Positions 21,168 through 33,673 of a DNA stretch of 64,000 bases are shown piece by piece. Position 1 is the first letter of the stretch, and every line of letters starts with the position of its first letter. A model generated the notes under the pieces. That model saw nothing but the letters and a program-made list of their open reading frames with translations. It had not been told where the DNA came from and ran no database searches. A program made the translations under genes and the position numbers. Location of the stretch: positions 2,652,330 to 2,716,329 of the forward strand of contig OY979728.1 in assembly GCA_963855995.1 (NCBI GenBank), in the 5' to 3' direction. This DNA comes from Muricea muricata (lineage: Eukaryota; Cnidaria; Anthozoa; Malacalcyonacea; Plexauridae).

Positions 21168-23894
21168 GTATTATTTGGTTTTGATTGTTTTAAGAGAAAT
21201 CTTAGCACATGCATCATTTACCTTATTATGTATTTTGGCATCAAATAATACACTAATGTCACTATTTTTCGGGTAGGTTTGAAAATTCTTACGCACGAGT
21301 CCTGCAGACAAATATGGAAGAGTCAAAGGTACAACGGAAAAGTGAAACAAACCGATTTAATCTATCACGATGCAAGCGAAACAAAAAATAAGGGACCATG
21401 CAAAATTTATTTTTGCACGGACCCGTAGAAAAATCCGAGGCACATACTTTTTTAGTTGCATAGAAGCGGGGCACGAAGATCTTTTCTGTCTAGGCTTTGA
21501 GGTGGGACACACAGTTTATTGGATACCAAGCTAATGAAATAAAATATGCTCATATGTGCATGCGCTTATTAATTAATATCCTTCCACAATAGATCATTAG
21601 AAAATAATATGTCGACCATGAAAGAAGTCATTAGGAACTCCACAATTTTTATTTTGATATGTGAAGCATACAGAGAATTCTTTTGAGAAACTTGAACAAG
21701 TTTTTTTTTTAAAAAAGTACTTAATATATAGCTTCAGCTTTTCTTCAGGAAAGTACAAACTTTCTTTTACTGACGGTAGTGCAGCAGCAAAAAAGCAGAG
21801 CTCGAAGCGGAGAAAGAACTTTTATCCCATGCAAGCAACCCAAGAAGACATGCTTTTTTAACACTGAAAATTGTTTTGCTCTGGCTTAAGACTCTGTTAT
21901 ACTATGCAACTTATTTAGTAGTGGACCCCTTTAATTGCAATCCTGACATTTCCCACCATAATTTTCTAAAAAAAACTTCTTTACTTTACAAATTGCCACT
22001 CTGTAATTAAACTCGATTACACTTCACGTTACGTAATATTTTATTTACATTACAGTAATAATGGAAGTGGTGTTTATCAGATAAGTACTGGAAGCAATCA
22101 ACACACCAGTGTGTACTGTCAAATGTCGTCAATCTCAGGTTGTTATGGTGGTGGTTGGACATTGGTGATGAAGATTGATGGAAGATATGTAAGACTGTGC
22201 AGATACATCATGATTTAATGCACAGCTAGTTTTTGTGAGCATTAAAACCGTGAAATGTGTAAAATCTGTTATCTTCCGTAACGACTTTGATTGATCATCA
22301 ACACTTCGATGACAATATTGACACAATCAGGATGCTCAAGCATCATTTATTTTGCCGTTAAAATGTTTTAGGATTTTGGTAGGATATGAATATTGAAAGA
22401 GAGATAATTTTTAAATTTGTTTTTGCAGAGTACTTTCAGATATGATTCTTCCCTCTGGACGAGCACAAACACCTGGAGTGACTATAGTTATGGACGAGAC
22501 GGAGGTTTAGACGACCGGCAATATAAAGGATCAACTTACTGGAGAACTTCATTTAAAGAAATTTGTGTTGGTATGAAATATAACGGCAATCTCAGAGCTT
22601 TCTCTTTCTCGTATCCTGCCTCGTCATTGCATGATTTGATCGCAGACGGCAGATATCGACCAACACACCTTGGTCGCAACAAGTGGAAATCATTAATCTC
22701 TGGATCATCCTTACAGCGTAACTGCAATCGAGAAGGATTTAATGTTTACCACAGCGGTGTAAGAGTTCGTTTGGGTATTTTTTCAAACCAAGAAAACGAT
22801 TGTAATACACCGACTCTTACATTGGACTGGGAACGTATTTTTCTTGGATCGTTAGGACAACTGCCGGTAATCTAGCGTATTGCTGTTCGCCAGACAACGG
22901 ACACAAGGACCTTAAAGCCATGGGATATATTTTGGTCCGTTAAAAGTGACTCAGTAACTTGATTCATGCCATTCATTTAATTATAGAGATAAATAATTCT
23001 CAATTAGTATTGATAATAATTCTTCATTAATGCTAGTTCTATAGGACCGCGCAAGGGCCAACAGTCTCAAACAGTTTCTATTTAATCAGACAATTGAATG
23101 GTAGAAAATTAATAACTTTTCAATGTAATCTGTCTTAAAAAATCCAGGTGTGCATGAGCATGGAGTTATATATAGCTAATATATCTAAGTAATCTATATG
23201 TAATACTTATTGAACACCTATACAATAAACATATAATCGACCAACTAGTGTACTGAAAAGGATTTAGAATAATTCATACTTATTCTGACTAGTAACGCAG
23301 CCAGAAAAGCACCATTCAACTATCAAACGTGCTGAAACAAAAACACTGAATAGTTTTTTAAGCTTGAAATGTTTTCCACGGAAAAATATTAGGCCCACAA
23401 CAATTATTAGTTGAATAACGAAACGACGTTCAATTTTGAGGGTTACCTGTACAGGTTTTTTTTTCAAAATGAACGCTTTACAAAAAAGAGAGGATCTTTT
23501 GTCAGATATGAAACCCTAGCATAGCAGTCACTTTCCTTTTTGTTATAAATGGTTAACTTTTGAAACATTTTTTACTAAACTAAACCAAATCAAATTTGGC
23601 AGAGCAGAGAAAGAGAATTAATGTGAATTAATATATTTCGATGGCAGCATCACGTGGTATGTTTGTAGCTATGCATAGTGCAACAGTGCACCAGGATTAA
23701 ACATATGGATTAAACAATAGAGGCCCAGATTTGGCTTCCAATACCTCTACCGCTACCTTAATCTATCCTTCAGTCAATCAGATGTGCCGGACCTACCCGA
23801 TTAACCAATCAAATTGTTTAAAAATCGGTAGTGGTAGTGGTAGAGGAAGTCAAATCTGAGCCTCACTAACGTTTTGCTGCTCACATTGTTCATA

Positions 23895-24040
23895 TAGTTG
23901 TCAGGAATATTGAAGAATATTGTTGCGTACGAATCAGGTGTAACAACGCTGAGCAATATTGTTGACAAAATTGAACAACGTAGGCAGCAAAATATTGCTT
24001 AATCCTGTTTTCATCAACACTGTAATAAGTTGATCCAAAT
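23895..24040. repeat. Dispersed repeat (TTGTTGACAA ... GGCAGC), copy 1
   Basis: The core words AATATTGTTGACAA, TTGAACAACGTAGGCAGC and TTTTCATCA recur in the same order at 34700-34850 (its segmental-duplication partner) and 47560-47630, degraded at 37685-37790 and, inverted, near 46905-46965. This is probably an old short interspersed element. Confidence 0.65.
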
Positions 24041-24109
24041 GCTCTGCCAGGTTCAGAGTCACGGTTCGCCAGTCTTTGAATATTTTACCCATGTAAGGAA
24101 ATCCATGAG

Positions 24110-24290
24110 TTTTTTGGATTCCGGATTCAACCTCCAGAATTCCGGATTCTGTATTCCGGATTCCGGATCTACAGAGATTCCAGGACGAAAAATTTCTTCG
24201 ATCCTGCATTTTTTAAAGAGATTGGATTCTGGATTCTGCCATCTGGATTTAAAAGCAAATAAAAAACTGGATTCTGGATTCCAGATTACC
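24110..24290. repeat. Degenerate GGATTC repeat
   Basis: Many copies of GGATTC(C/T) in clustered but irregular spacing, also at 34922-35125 in the duplicated flank. It produces open frames on both strands that are repeat shadows. Confidence 0.75.
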
Positions 24291-25689
24291 TTTCGTGGTG
24301 TAATCACGTTTTTAGGCACCTTCGTGTTGTATATAGCTGGTGGTGAGCCAATCTAATATTATATCCACGCCAGGGAAGCTTGAAAATACGCCTGTCCTTT
24401 GTTCATTATAGCTGCGTATTTAGACAAGAAAGAAACTTACAAATATAAAACTCATAGCTGCACTTTTGTAGTATTTTACTTGATGTAGTATAAATAAAAA
24501 GGTGATTGTGTGTTAATCTGGGCTTGATTCCTGGCAGGGACAAATTTCGACTGATTTAGTCATCAACTGTTCACAGTCACGATTTCGACATGTGTTTAAC
24601 TCCCACTCGAGATCATCAAACATGGACCCTTTATCGTTATGAAACGCGCATATTGTCACTTATCTGATAAAATTGATTGACAATAATTGTCTGCTCTGTT
24701 CTTGGAAGAAAGGAAATTAAGTTATTTATTAATTTGATAATGGACTACTGGGAAACACTTGAATTCGTGAGAGTTGTGGTTACATTATAAAGTTCTTTAT
24801 TTCATTTTTTTCAAAAATAGAAACAGATACATCTCAGTCTGGGCAAGAATATCGTGTATTACCAACAGATTTTGGTAGGCTATTCCGCATGCTAACATTT
24901 CTATTTATAAGTATATCGATGTTATGTGCTTAAAATGCCGGAAATGACGCTAAGTACTTGCAAAATATTAAATAAAAATTATTGCAATTTAAAATTGCGC
25001 AATGAATAAATTATTCACGATATTTTGTTCAAAGTTCATATACGCACGCCACATAATTATAAAAAGATGTTAAATGAAATCAGAAGACTATGATTATTAT
25101 TTGACTAGTAAATCTAACCTTGTAACAATTAGTATTTGATGAAAACGAGACAGAGCATTGTTGACCGGCGAGACGCGATATAAGTACTCTGGCTGACTTG
25201 CTTAAAAGTATTCTTTTTAATTTAATGAGCAGGGGGCGGTTGTATCAGAGGCGTTTATAGCTTTAGCTTAAATGGTAGATAGATCGAGAATACAAAATAA
25301 GTTTGCGCATTGCATGAACAAACCAGAACAATTATGTATTACATGAAACATTTATGCCACAAAACATACGAGTTTGGTTGCGTACAAGATGAAAAAGTAT
25401 TCTTTTAAATTTGACTTATCCAAATGATTGACTTATCAAAATTGACTTATCAATGATAGAACCTGTCACATTTGAATCATACTCCTTTATCTATCTTGTA
25501 AAAGACTGAACTGAGGTTTTAAACACTAAATGTGGACCCTAAATACAATGTTCTTTTCAAGTAGAAATCTTTAAAAATGAATGCGTAGGGTTGTTTGATA
25601 TTTATGTCTTGAAACACTTACAATTTGAAACCTCAAAATAAAGAAACCTTAAAATAAAGCCATTATTTACGTAAGGTTTCCACCTGCAG

Positions 25690-26010
25690 TATAATGCTAT
25701 ATCAATAAGAGATGATCCTTAGTGGATCTCTAGGGAGAACAGTTTAGAACTGATAGAACTATCTAGCATAAATAAAGTTAGCTTAGTTTAGTTTTTCTCC
25801 TGTACTAATACTGGATTAATAAGAGATGATCCTTGCTGGACCTCTAGGGAGAATAGTTTAGAACTGATAGAGCTATCTAGCATAAATGACGTTAGTTTAG
25901 TTTAGGCTTCCTCCTTGATGACCCATACTGACCTCTAGGGAGAACATGCAGTTTAAAACTGATAGAGCTATCCAGTATAAATAAAGTTAGTTACTTCTGG
26001 TAAATACATC
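25690..26010. repeat. ~120-bp tandem repeat, about three copies
   Basis: Units of the type 'gatgatccttactggacc', 'ctagggagaacagtttagaa', 'ctgatagagctatctag', 'tataaataaagttagttt'. Single or partial copies are at 9395-9640, 26690-26790, 27755-27860 and 29305-29420, with a larger array at 42510-43180. Confidence 0.8.
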
Positions 26011-26039
26011 GATATAACATACCTCTGTATCCAAAGAGC

Positions 26040-27190
26040 ACTTTGTCAATCAAGTAAAATTACAATAAACTATATTATTTGGTCCTCATCAGTATGGACA
26101 ATTGATTTTATTTTGCACGGTTGAACTTCCTTCAGCAAGAAATGTCAAACATGCCCATTGATATAACATTGTGGAGTTACATCATATTTGATGTGGAGTT
26201 AAAGGTACAATCGACTCCTCATAAACATGCGGATCCATATTAACATACCTCTTTATGCAAATCTCCTTTCTAGATCAAGTACATAAACCGACCAATCAAT
26301 CAGTCGACACGTTCTGCAAAGATAAACAATTCAAGCAGATTTAAAATGCAAACAACACACACATATTTTAAGTCAGTCAGAACAAGTGCTAACTCAACGT
26401 CTAGATTTCCTCGTTTTTCCCACAAAAAAGTCTACAAATTGTAACAAGTAACTTATTGCAGGCAAACTCGACCATAAACTACTGGTTGTCGAGATGCAAA
26501 CATGGGATCATTGATAGAATTGATTCGATTCAAGAAAGAGAGCAGTATGTAGTTTATTTGTTCTCTTGTGTTCACCTAAAGTTTTATTTAGTTTCTTACG
26601 GGATTTCGACGATTCATTAGCAGACTAGATTTGGTACTAAAGATATTAAGATATTAGCTAGATTCTCTTTCTATAGCAAATGTTGATTAACAAAACACGA
26701 TCCATATTGAACCTCTACATAAAGTTATTATTTAAGATAGTTTAGTTAGTTTAGATAAAAAGTTAGTTTAGTCTAGATTTTCTTCCAATATTTTGATGTG
26801 AGGTTACATCATATATTTTTATGTGTGGAGTTACAACTTTAATCTTTGTAAATCAAGAAGGTATTTAAAGTACCAATTAACCTGTCGACACGTTCTGGAA
26901 AGATAAACAATTCAAGCAAATTTCAAATGTAAATAACACACACATTTCAAGTACTAACTCAAAGTCTAGATTTCCTTGACCTTGATTTTTCTTTTCACAA
27001 AATATCTACAATTCACTAATAAGTAAATGTTCATTGTACTCTTAAAATAAAAAAACAATCACTCAAAGCAAGCCAGAACGAGTAAAATTACAATAAACTA
27101 TATTATTTGGTCCTGATAAGTATGCACAATTTGAACTTCCTTCAGCAAGAAATGTCAAACGTATCTATTGACATAAGTCAGTACAGTTCA
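26040..27190. promoter_or_regulatory. Duplicated gene C 5' flank
   Basis: A landmark with 'aattacaataaactatatta', 'tttggtcct', 'cttccttcagcaagaaatg' and 'tcaaac' occurs at about 26055-26150 and again at about 27085-27165, just before gene C exon 1. This parallels the tandem 5'-flank repeats upstream of gene A. Promoter function is inferred from position and from sharing between genes; no experimental signal is visible. Confidence 0.45.
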
Positions 27191-27290
27191 CTTTTTCAAT
27201 ACTAATGCACTATGCTGACGAAAATTTCGTCATTTGATACCAGTTCGAGCAAGAGAGAGAAGCTTTGTAGTAAGAGCAACGAAACTAAAC

Positions 27291-30200
27291 ATGATGTTGT
27301 GGGCAGCAATTCTGGCTTTGAATCTTGTTACAAAGCTGTGTGCAGTGAGTAAATAACTGCTTTATACACTAGTTCAAAGTAATTTGAAATAAAGCAAGTA
27401 AATTAAATATATTTTTATTTGAGGTGTTTCTGTTTATCATTTTGCTTGTACGATAATGTATGATAAAAAAGCAGGGAGCACTTATTGCCTTATCTTCGTT
27501 AAACGTACTAAAACTTTCTTTTGTTATGCGATTAAAAGACCAAAAATCAAGCAACTTTTTATGCATAGGCTCAAAGTTAACTGTTTATGAATTCCATTGC
27601 AGCTGAAGCCAAATAATTTTATCCTGCTATAACCCGAAAGCCCATTGGGGAATTTATTTGTATCAAAATAGAGAAACGTTTGTAGTTTATTTGCTCTCTT
27701 GTGTTCACCTAGCGTTTAATTTAGTTTCTGAGTAGACCTTGACCATAAGACGAAGTATAAATAAAGTTTAGTTTAGACTCTCTTTCTGTAGTAATAGTGA
27801 ACTAACAAGGCACGATCCTTACTGAACCTGTAAATAAAGTAATTTTCGGCTAATTATCTAAGTTTTGGTTCGTTACTGTATTTGTATTAGACAAATAAGG
27901 AAAGGTGGCACAATATTTTTGTACAAAGGAATACAGGATTAATAAAGAAAGCAATAAAACTCTTAATTTTAACACATCAGGCAAATCGATATGATCCAGG
28001 ATCTTGCACAAAAAGAAAAAGAGGAAAATTTGTGGTTGTCAGAGATCGCAATGATGATGATCAAATAGTGACTTGTGTTCGACGTCATGGAAAATATCGA
28101 TGGAATATGATGAATGGTAGGTAGATCGTTTTACATACTTTTTTGTATTTCCTATTGAATGCATCATTTTTTGTTGCGTTTTTTGTTATACATGCTAGAA
28201 ACGTTAATTGATATCTGGTTTTGATGATAAAATTTAACATCAAGCTGAATAGAAATTGTTGTTTTCACAGCCATGAATAGGAAAATAACTGCACAGCCAA
28301 ATTCTGGTCCAAAGACAGCATATCTCTCACAAATTGTAATTTGTTGAGTTGGAACTGAGCATTTCTTAGCTTCGATTGTTGTTGCATGTGCACTAAATAA
28401 TGCCATCAATAAAATACTGTCTGAACTGCCCTGGCTCGAGCTGTAACGAAATTTACAAGCTGTCGAAAATTGACAACTAACAGTAGACCACTTGCTTAAT
28501 TCATTGCATGAGCATGCGTGGATCTGATGTATAACGGAAATTATAATACATTCTCGTACCAACAGGCTTGTGCTAGCTCACGAACCTCACGCAAGGACCG
28601 ATGTGGGCAAGAGAATGAAATTAATGAGGCGAAAGTTCAATAAACTGCAATTGCATGAATCCAGAATAATAATCTCAAGCTTAAAATCATGACGCCGCTA
28701 CCTTGACCACAAGGGATGGGTTGTTCAAAGGTGGGTTACTAGCTTCACCCTGGGGTAACTCCAAATTCAAAGCAAACATTACAAAAGCTTATTTGTAAAC
28801 TTTTTTTTCATAAAGCTTTCCTGAATCGATCGCCTCTTTTCTCAAGTTTTGAAAAAAGGGATACATAGAAATGCACAAAGTAGAACAGTGGATTAAATTT
28901 TAATCCTAGGTTGATGCTAAACCTACTTAGAACAACTGGTGCCAGGAGTAAAAAAGTTAAAAGACTCAACGTGAACTATAGCTTGGCCAAAATTTTAAAC
29001 TCGCTAATCAAAAACATTGAATCTACAACGAAAAAGCATGTTGGTATAGTCCGGGTAGATTTAGTATGAGAATAATAGCAGAATAAATTGTGAAATCAAT
29101 TGCGCGAAATCATATGCGTTTTCAGGTCATTCATATGGAAACTATTTTGACCCGGCAAAAGATTGTTCACACGTTGTCGACAATGTTCCAGAACCCGAGA
29201 GTGGAGTTTACTGGATTCAGACAAAGAAAGGACCGATTAAAGTACGTAAAACAATGTAGAATGAATTGATAAGAAATCCTTGCCGCTTACTACGCCTGCT
29301 CCATCTCATGGAAAACAGTTCAGAACTTACACAGTTAGCCAGTATAAATAAAGATAGCTTAGTTTCTTGTGTAATTATTCAAAACATGACCAAAATAGGC
29401 ACGATCTTCAACTAGCTTAGATACCTAATAATCTGATGTCATTTAGGCCTGGTGTGATGTTGAAACAGACAACGGCGGATTCCTCTTGATTGGTGTCAAA
29501 GATACACCAGAAACCTGGGCCATTCCATCTAGTACTTCTTTCATTTACCCTCGTGGTCCCGCTGGGTGGTCAAGTGCATTTGGGGATAAAGACGTCTTAG
29601 ATTTTCGAATACAAATTTTGACAAGTAAAGATTTTGAGAATACTCGCGCACATTGGTATGTTTATATGAGTTGGTCTTTTTGACGTCGATTTTTGCACTT
29701 GTGCTACTAGTTTTGCAATTTTGTCGTTTCTTAATGTTTTCGCCGTTAAACTTCATGTTCCAAACGACAAATACTCTCTCTATTCTGTAGGTATTATCGG
29801 TTCAACTCTCCACGAATTCTTTCAAAACTACTCATGTCCAATGAAAGAGGATGTGATCATCAATATCCAGGGATTGGCAACATTGACTACGTTAAAGATC
29901 TGATGAGCAGAAAGATCACAACAAGAAACTTCAATTGTTCACGATTTGGAGCTTCAATTGCGCCTGGACTGGGATGGGTGTGTGCCTTTGACCTAGTTCA
30001 GTTAAATCAAGTCGATTAAAGTAACGCAAATGGAAAAAAAAGTTTAGAATATCTTGCAGTCGATTTCAAGTCAGTTTTCGAAGCACAGTTCGTAAGTTTG
30101 ATTATTCCTGATTACCTTGCCAAATTTGGAATATTGCATGGGAACGTTCAAAGCCAGCCTCACAACTTTTAGAATTAAGTACCGAATTACCGAATTAAAG

Positions 30201-33200
30201 CACGAAACTAATGTACTGAATCAAAATAACTAATGGAAAATTCAACGAATTACAAAAATGTGACGTCAAAAATATGCCTAATTCGTCGCCCTTTTCATCA
30301 TATGTTTTTGTGATCGTAAATTTTCGAAACTTCCCACGCAATATTACAAATTTGGTAAAGTAATTAGCAACAATCAAAACAAACTTGGAAACCGCGCTTT
30401 GAAAAGTGCCCTAAAATCGACTGTAATATGATCTATGAATACTTTGGTAAGTATTTTTTTTGGAAGAATTTCCACTGTAGTCTGCCATCTTGGTTGAATG
30501 GTTTTCACCTGACAACCCTGTGCTCATAATCCAATTCCCATCTCTGTTTCAAGTTTATAAATGATCAACACTATATTCTCTCATTCTGATTGTTATTCTA
30601 TTAGGATAAAATGAACAAGTGTTTCAAAGAAGCTTGCCGAGGTGGTTTTGCGTATCTTTTGCATTACCATATTGATATATCTGGCTCATACAGGTGATTA
30701 TTTTATTCTAGTTTGCGATCTTTATTGAAAATAAAGGTAGACATAACATGGTTAGCAGACATGAATGTCATTCTTATTCTATTTTGTTCAAAATTAAGTT
30801 ATTATCTTACATATTGAGCTCCTTCATATACCAAGCACGAAATCAACAAATATCTTGTTTTGTTCCTTCATACAGCTACAGTGTCGTCAATGGACGTTCG
30901 GGGATACAGGATACTCAAACATCATTCATTGGATGTGATCACGGAAAGGTAGATTTGTTTCTAAAATATTTGATATTTCTATAGCAAAATTTCACCTGCA
31001 CGTGCATATGACCGAACAACTTGACCTAGATTATTTCAAATACGAGATTAGTCAAGCCACAGGGCAAAAAAAAATCCAGTAAATTTAGATGACGAATTAT
31101 CACGCTTTACTGAATTTGATACTTAAAAACCTGCCTTAGAAGTTAAAGTAAAATAGTAAATATCAAGCTGCTGGTAACCGATTGAAGGATTTCATGTTGC
31201 TGATATTTTAGACGAAAATACAAAAATTAAACAATCCAAGAATAATGTTAATTTTATTCACAGTGCTGCGCATGCTTTGGTCCAGACACGAAGCAAGATT
31301 ACTGTGCACCTAAATGTCAAGCAATCAATGGTGGAACAGTTTTGAAAGAAAAGAACAACATTACAGTTTGGTTTTGGATCCGTTCATCTTTACCAAAACG
31401 TGTTTGGAAAAAATGCATGGAGTTTAAAGAAAAGAACAGTGCAGGAAAAATGGAAATATGGCGTGTTGAAGACGGAGTAAGGAGAAAGGTAATTGATTAG
31501 CTTAAACTGCAAACATAACTGATAACAATCTAGATCTTATAAGACATCCATTGTTTGTATAGGGTTCATGTTCAGTTTCTGAAGATGTCACAATTAATGA
31601 TGGGGTAAGCTTATCAAGTGTATGGGTGCATAGATTTTATCGACCTCTTTAATAAAGGCTCAACATTGTAGGCTTGTATAGCTAAGCTTGTAGCCAGTAG
31701 CCACTGCATTAATGTGAACTTGAATTTGTCGCTAGGATGGGTATTCTAAAGTTATACCTGCACTTGCCCTTCTGATGCCACAAATAGAATTTTCAAAATT
31801 GTACAAAATTGTGCACACACAGCTGTATTTTAACATGATTTTCACGTAATTGAAAGATCATTTGAAAGAGCAGTTTTGTACATTGTCCTCACACAGGTTG
31901 CAGTAGTTGGCAACAATCGATCAATGAATAAACTTCCAAAGCTAAATGGTCTACTTTCCTATCGTACTGATAACAGAAAGCTCTATCTCAAAGACATTTC
32001 TCAGTGGAAAGCATTAGCGACACAAAACGACGTAAGTTATACCGCGTGTATCAGAGACATGTTTGGCGACCTGGGTTCCAAATAATTTGTTCAAAAATAT
32101 ATGGCTTTATTCGTTTACATACAATAGTCTCGTCATTTACTGGTGAAATGATACTTTTCTTTTTTACAAATAGATCAAAGACGTCCTTAATAAACTTGAA
32201 AGAGTCGACAAAAAACTGACGAAAGCAGATACAGCTACCCTGGGAAAACTTGATAAAGTCGACAAGAAACTTACAAACGCAGATACAGCTGTACTTGATA
32301 AACTTGATAAAGTCGATAAAAAACTGACAAATGCCAATCAAGCTACCCTTGGCAAACTCAATAAAGTCGACAAAAGACTGACGAACGCAGATACAGCTAC
32401 TCTTGGTAAACTTCAAAATTTTAAAAACAAACTTACGAAAGTCGATAAAGGTATATTTGGGTATTACTATTTTGGGAGATACCTTGATTCGCCACTTACC
32501 TTGTCATGTTTTTTTCCGATTAAATAATATACTAATGCCACTATATTTTGGGTAGATGTGAAAATTCTCACACATGAATCCTGCAGACAAATATGGAAGA
32601 GTCAAAGGTACAACAAAAAAGTAAAACAAAACCGATTTAAATCTGACGTTTGAAATGGCCTAAATCATTATTGGAAATAAATAAATTTTCAATAAGTGCC
32701 TGGATCCCAATGTAACTAAAAAATAATATCGATGAAATCCTTAAGATCTTTTACTTGAACTTGCTCTTTCTTCACATTTCCTGGTCTTCCATCGTCAGTG
32801 ACATTTCTAATTGAACTGGATTGTACCTTACGTCACGTGATATTTTATTTATGTTATAGTAATAAGGGAAGTGGGGTTAATCAAATCAGCATTGGAACCA
32901 ATCAACACACCAGTGTATATTGTAGAATGTCGTCAATCTCAGGTTGCCAGGGCGGTGGTTGGACATTAGTAATGAAGATTGATGGAAGAATTGTAAGTCT
33001 GCGATCCTCCTCATTTTTTTTTATTGACCATCAACACTTCGATTACAAAACTATCATAATCGGAATACTCAAGTTTGATTCATTTTCCCATTAAAATGTT
33101 TTAGGATTACAGTACGATTAAATTAAGGATTAGGCAAATGTTGGATTAAATTAAGATGATTTTTTATTACAGAGTACTTTCAGGTATGACTCTTCCTACT

Positions 33201-33673
33201 GGACGAGTAAAGCAACTTACAATGACAATAGTTATGGACGAGACGGGGGTTTAGATGACCGGCAATATAAAGAATCAACCTACTGGAGAACTTCATTTAA
33301 AGAGATTTGTGTTGCTATGAAATATAACGGCAATCTCAGAGCTTTCTCTTTCTCGTATCCTGCCTCTTCATTGTATGATTTGATCGCAGACGGCAGATAT
33401 CGACCAACACACCTTGGTCGCAGCAAATGGAAATCATTAATCTCTGGATCATCCTTGCAGCGCAACTGCAATCGAGAGGGATTTAACGTTTATCACAGCC
33501 AAATGAGAGTTCGTTTGGGTCTCCTTGCAAATGAACAAAATGATTGTAATTCACCTGACTCTTACATTGGACTGGGAGGGAATCGGAACGCTGCTGGTAA
33601 TCCAGCACCTTGCTGTTCGCCAGACAACGGACACAAGGATCTTAAAGTCATGGGATATATTTTGGTCCGTTAA
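27291..33673 (+). CDS. Gene C: secreted two-domain fibrinogen-like protein
   Basis: Fourteen exons with consistent phases and GT-AG borders give 742 aa: 27291-27344, 27981-28116, 29126-29241, 29447-29655, 29791-29977, 30605-30693, 30876-30948, 31264-31488, 31563-31604, 31897-32031, 32174-32450, 32556-32607, 32860-32992 and 33173-33673. Residues 1-18 are a signal peptide (MMLWAAILALNLVTKLCA). Residues 19-63 are a short Cys-containing module. Residues 64-300 form a first fibrinogen/intelectin-like domain (ESGVYWIQTKKG, AWCDVETDNGGFLLIG, FIGCDHGKCCACFGP). Residues 300-377 are Cys/Trp-containing and unrecognised. Residues 378-422 resemble a multiplexin-type trimerisation module. Residues 423-515 are a coiled coil of five 18-residue repeats. 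Residues 516-742 are a second fibrinogen-like domain (GGGWTLVMKIDG, CNREGFN, VMGYILVR). This predicts an oligomeric extracellular lectin or matrix protein. The ligand is unknown. Confidence 0.85.
32174..32450 (+). repeat. Gene C coiled-coil exon: five 54-bp units
   Basis: Head-to-tail 18-codon units (LDKVDKKLTNADTAVLDK and variants). The spacing of 18 residues equals five helical turns, so leucine and valine positions return to the same helix face. Confidence 0.9.

Larger units (their letters stand above)
15314..22943 (+). pseudogene. Gene B: two-domain fibrinogen-like gene, disabled
   Basis: Fourteen exons match gene C one for one: 15314-15367, 16386-16521, 17044-17159, 18410-18618, 18853-19030, 19359-19447, 19685-19757, 20076-20300, 20571-20612, 20756-20890, 21053-21167, 21277-21328, 22056-22188 and 22429-22943, all with GT-AG borders. 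The signal peptide is MNWFTTFLALTLVSTLYA. Two lesions disable it: an in-frame TAA at 16500-16502 (codon 57, where C has TAT) and a one-base deletion near 22811 in the last exon, after which the old frame continues to ...MGYILVR. Skipping exon 2 would shift the frame, so splicing does not rescue it. Everything else is well preserved, so inactivation looks recent, or this is a null allele. Intron 1 holds a hairpin MITE. An upstream in-frame ATG at 15191 exists; I prefer 15314 because it matches A and C. Confidence 0.8.
22944..25640. repeat. 3' flank of gene B, duplicated after gene C
   Basis: This block is collinear with 33674-36520, base for base over long stretches (for example the 'tgactagtaacgcagccag' and 'gagacagagcatt' neighbourhoods). 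It marks the downstream limit of the B/C tandem segmental duplication. An AATAAA at 23224-23229 (in C at 34032-34037) is a plausible poly(A) signal. There are no genes in it. Confidence 0.85.

Noticed and set aside
24030-24356. Overlapping ORFs on both strands, and 34710-35093
   Set aside because: They arise from the GGATTC repeat and the dispersed element; frames differ between the two duplicated copies.
24515-24545. tRNA B-box-like text GGCTTGATTCC, with a counterpart near 35355
   Set aside because: No A box or cloverleaf upstream; at most a trace of an old tRNA-derived SINE.
33280-33471. Minus-strand 63-aa ORF, also present opposite genes A (11460-11651) and B (22536-22727)
   Set aside because: It is the antisense shadow of the conserved last exon of all three genes; its conservation follows from the sense protein.
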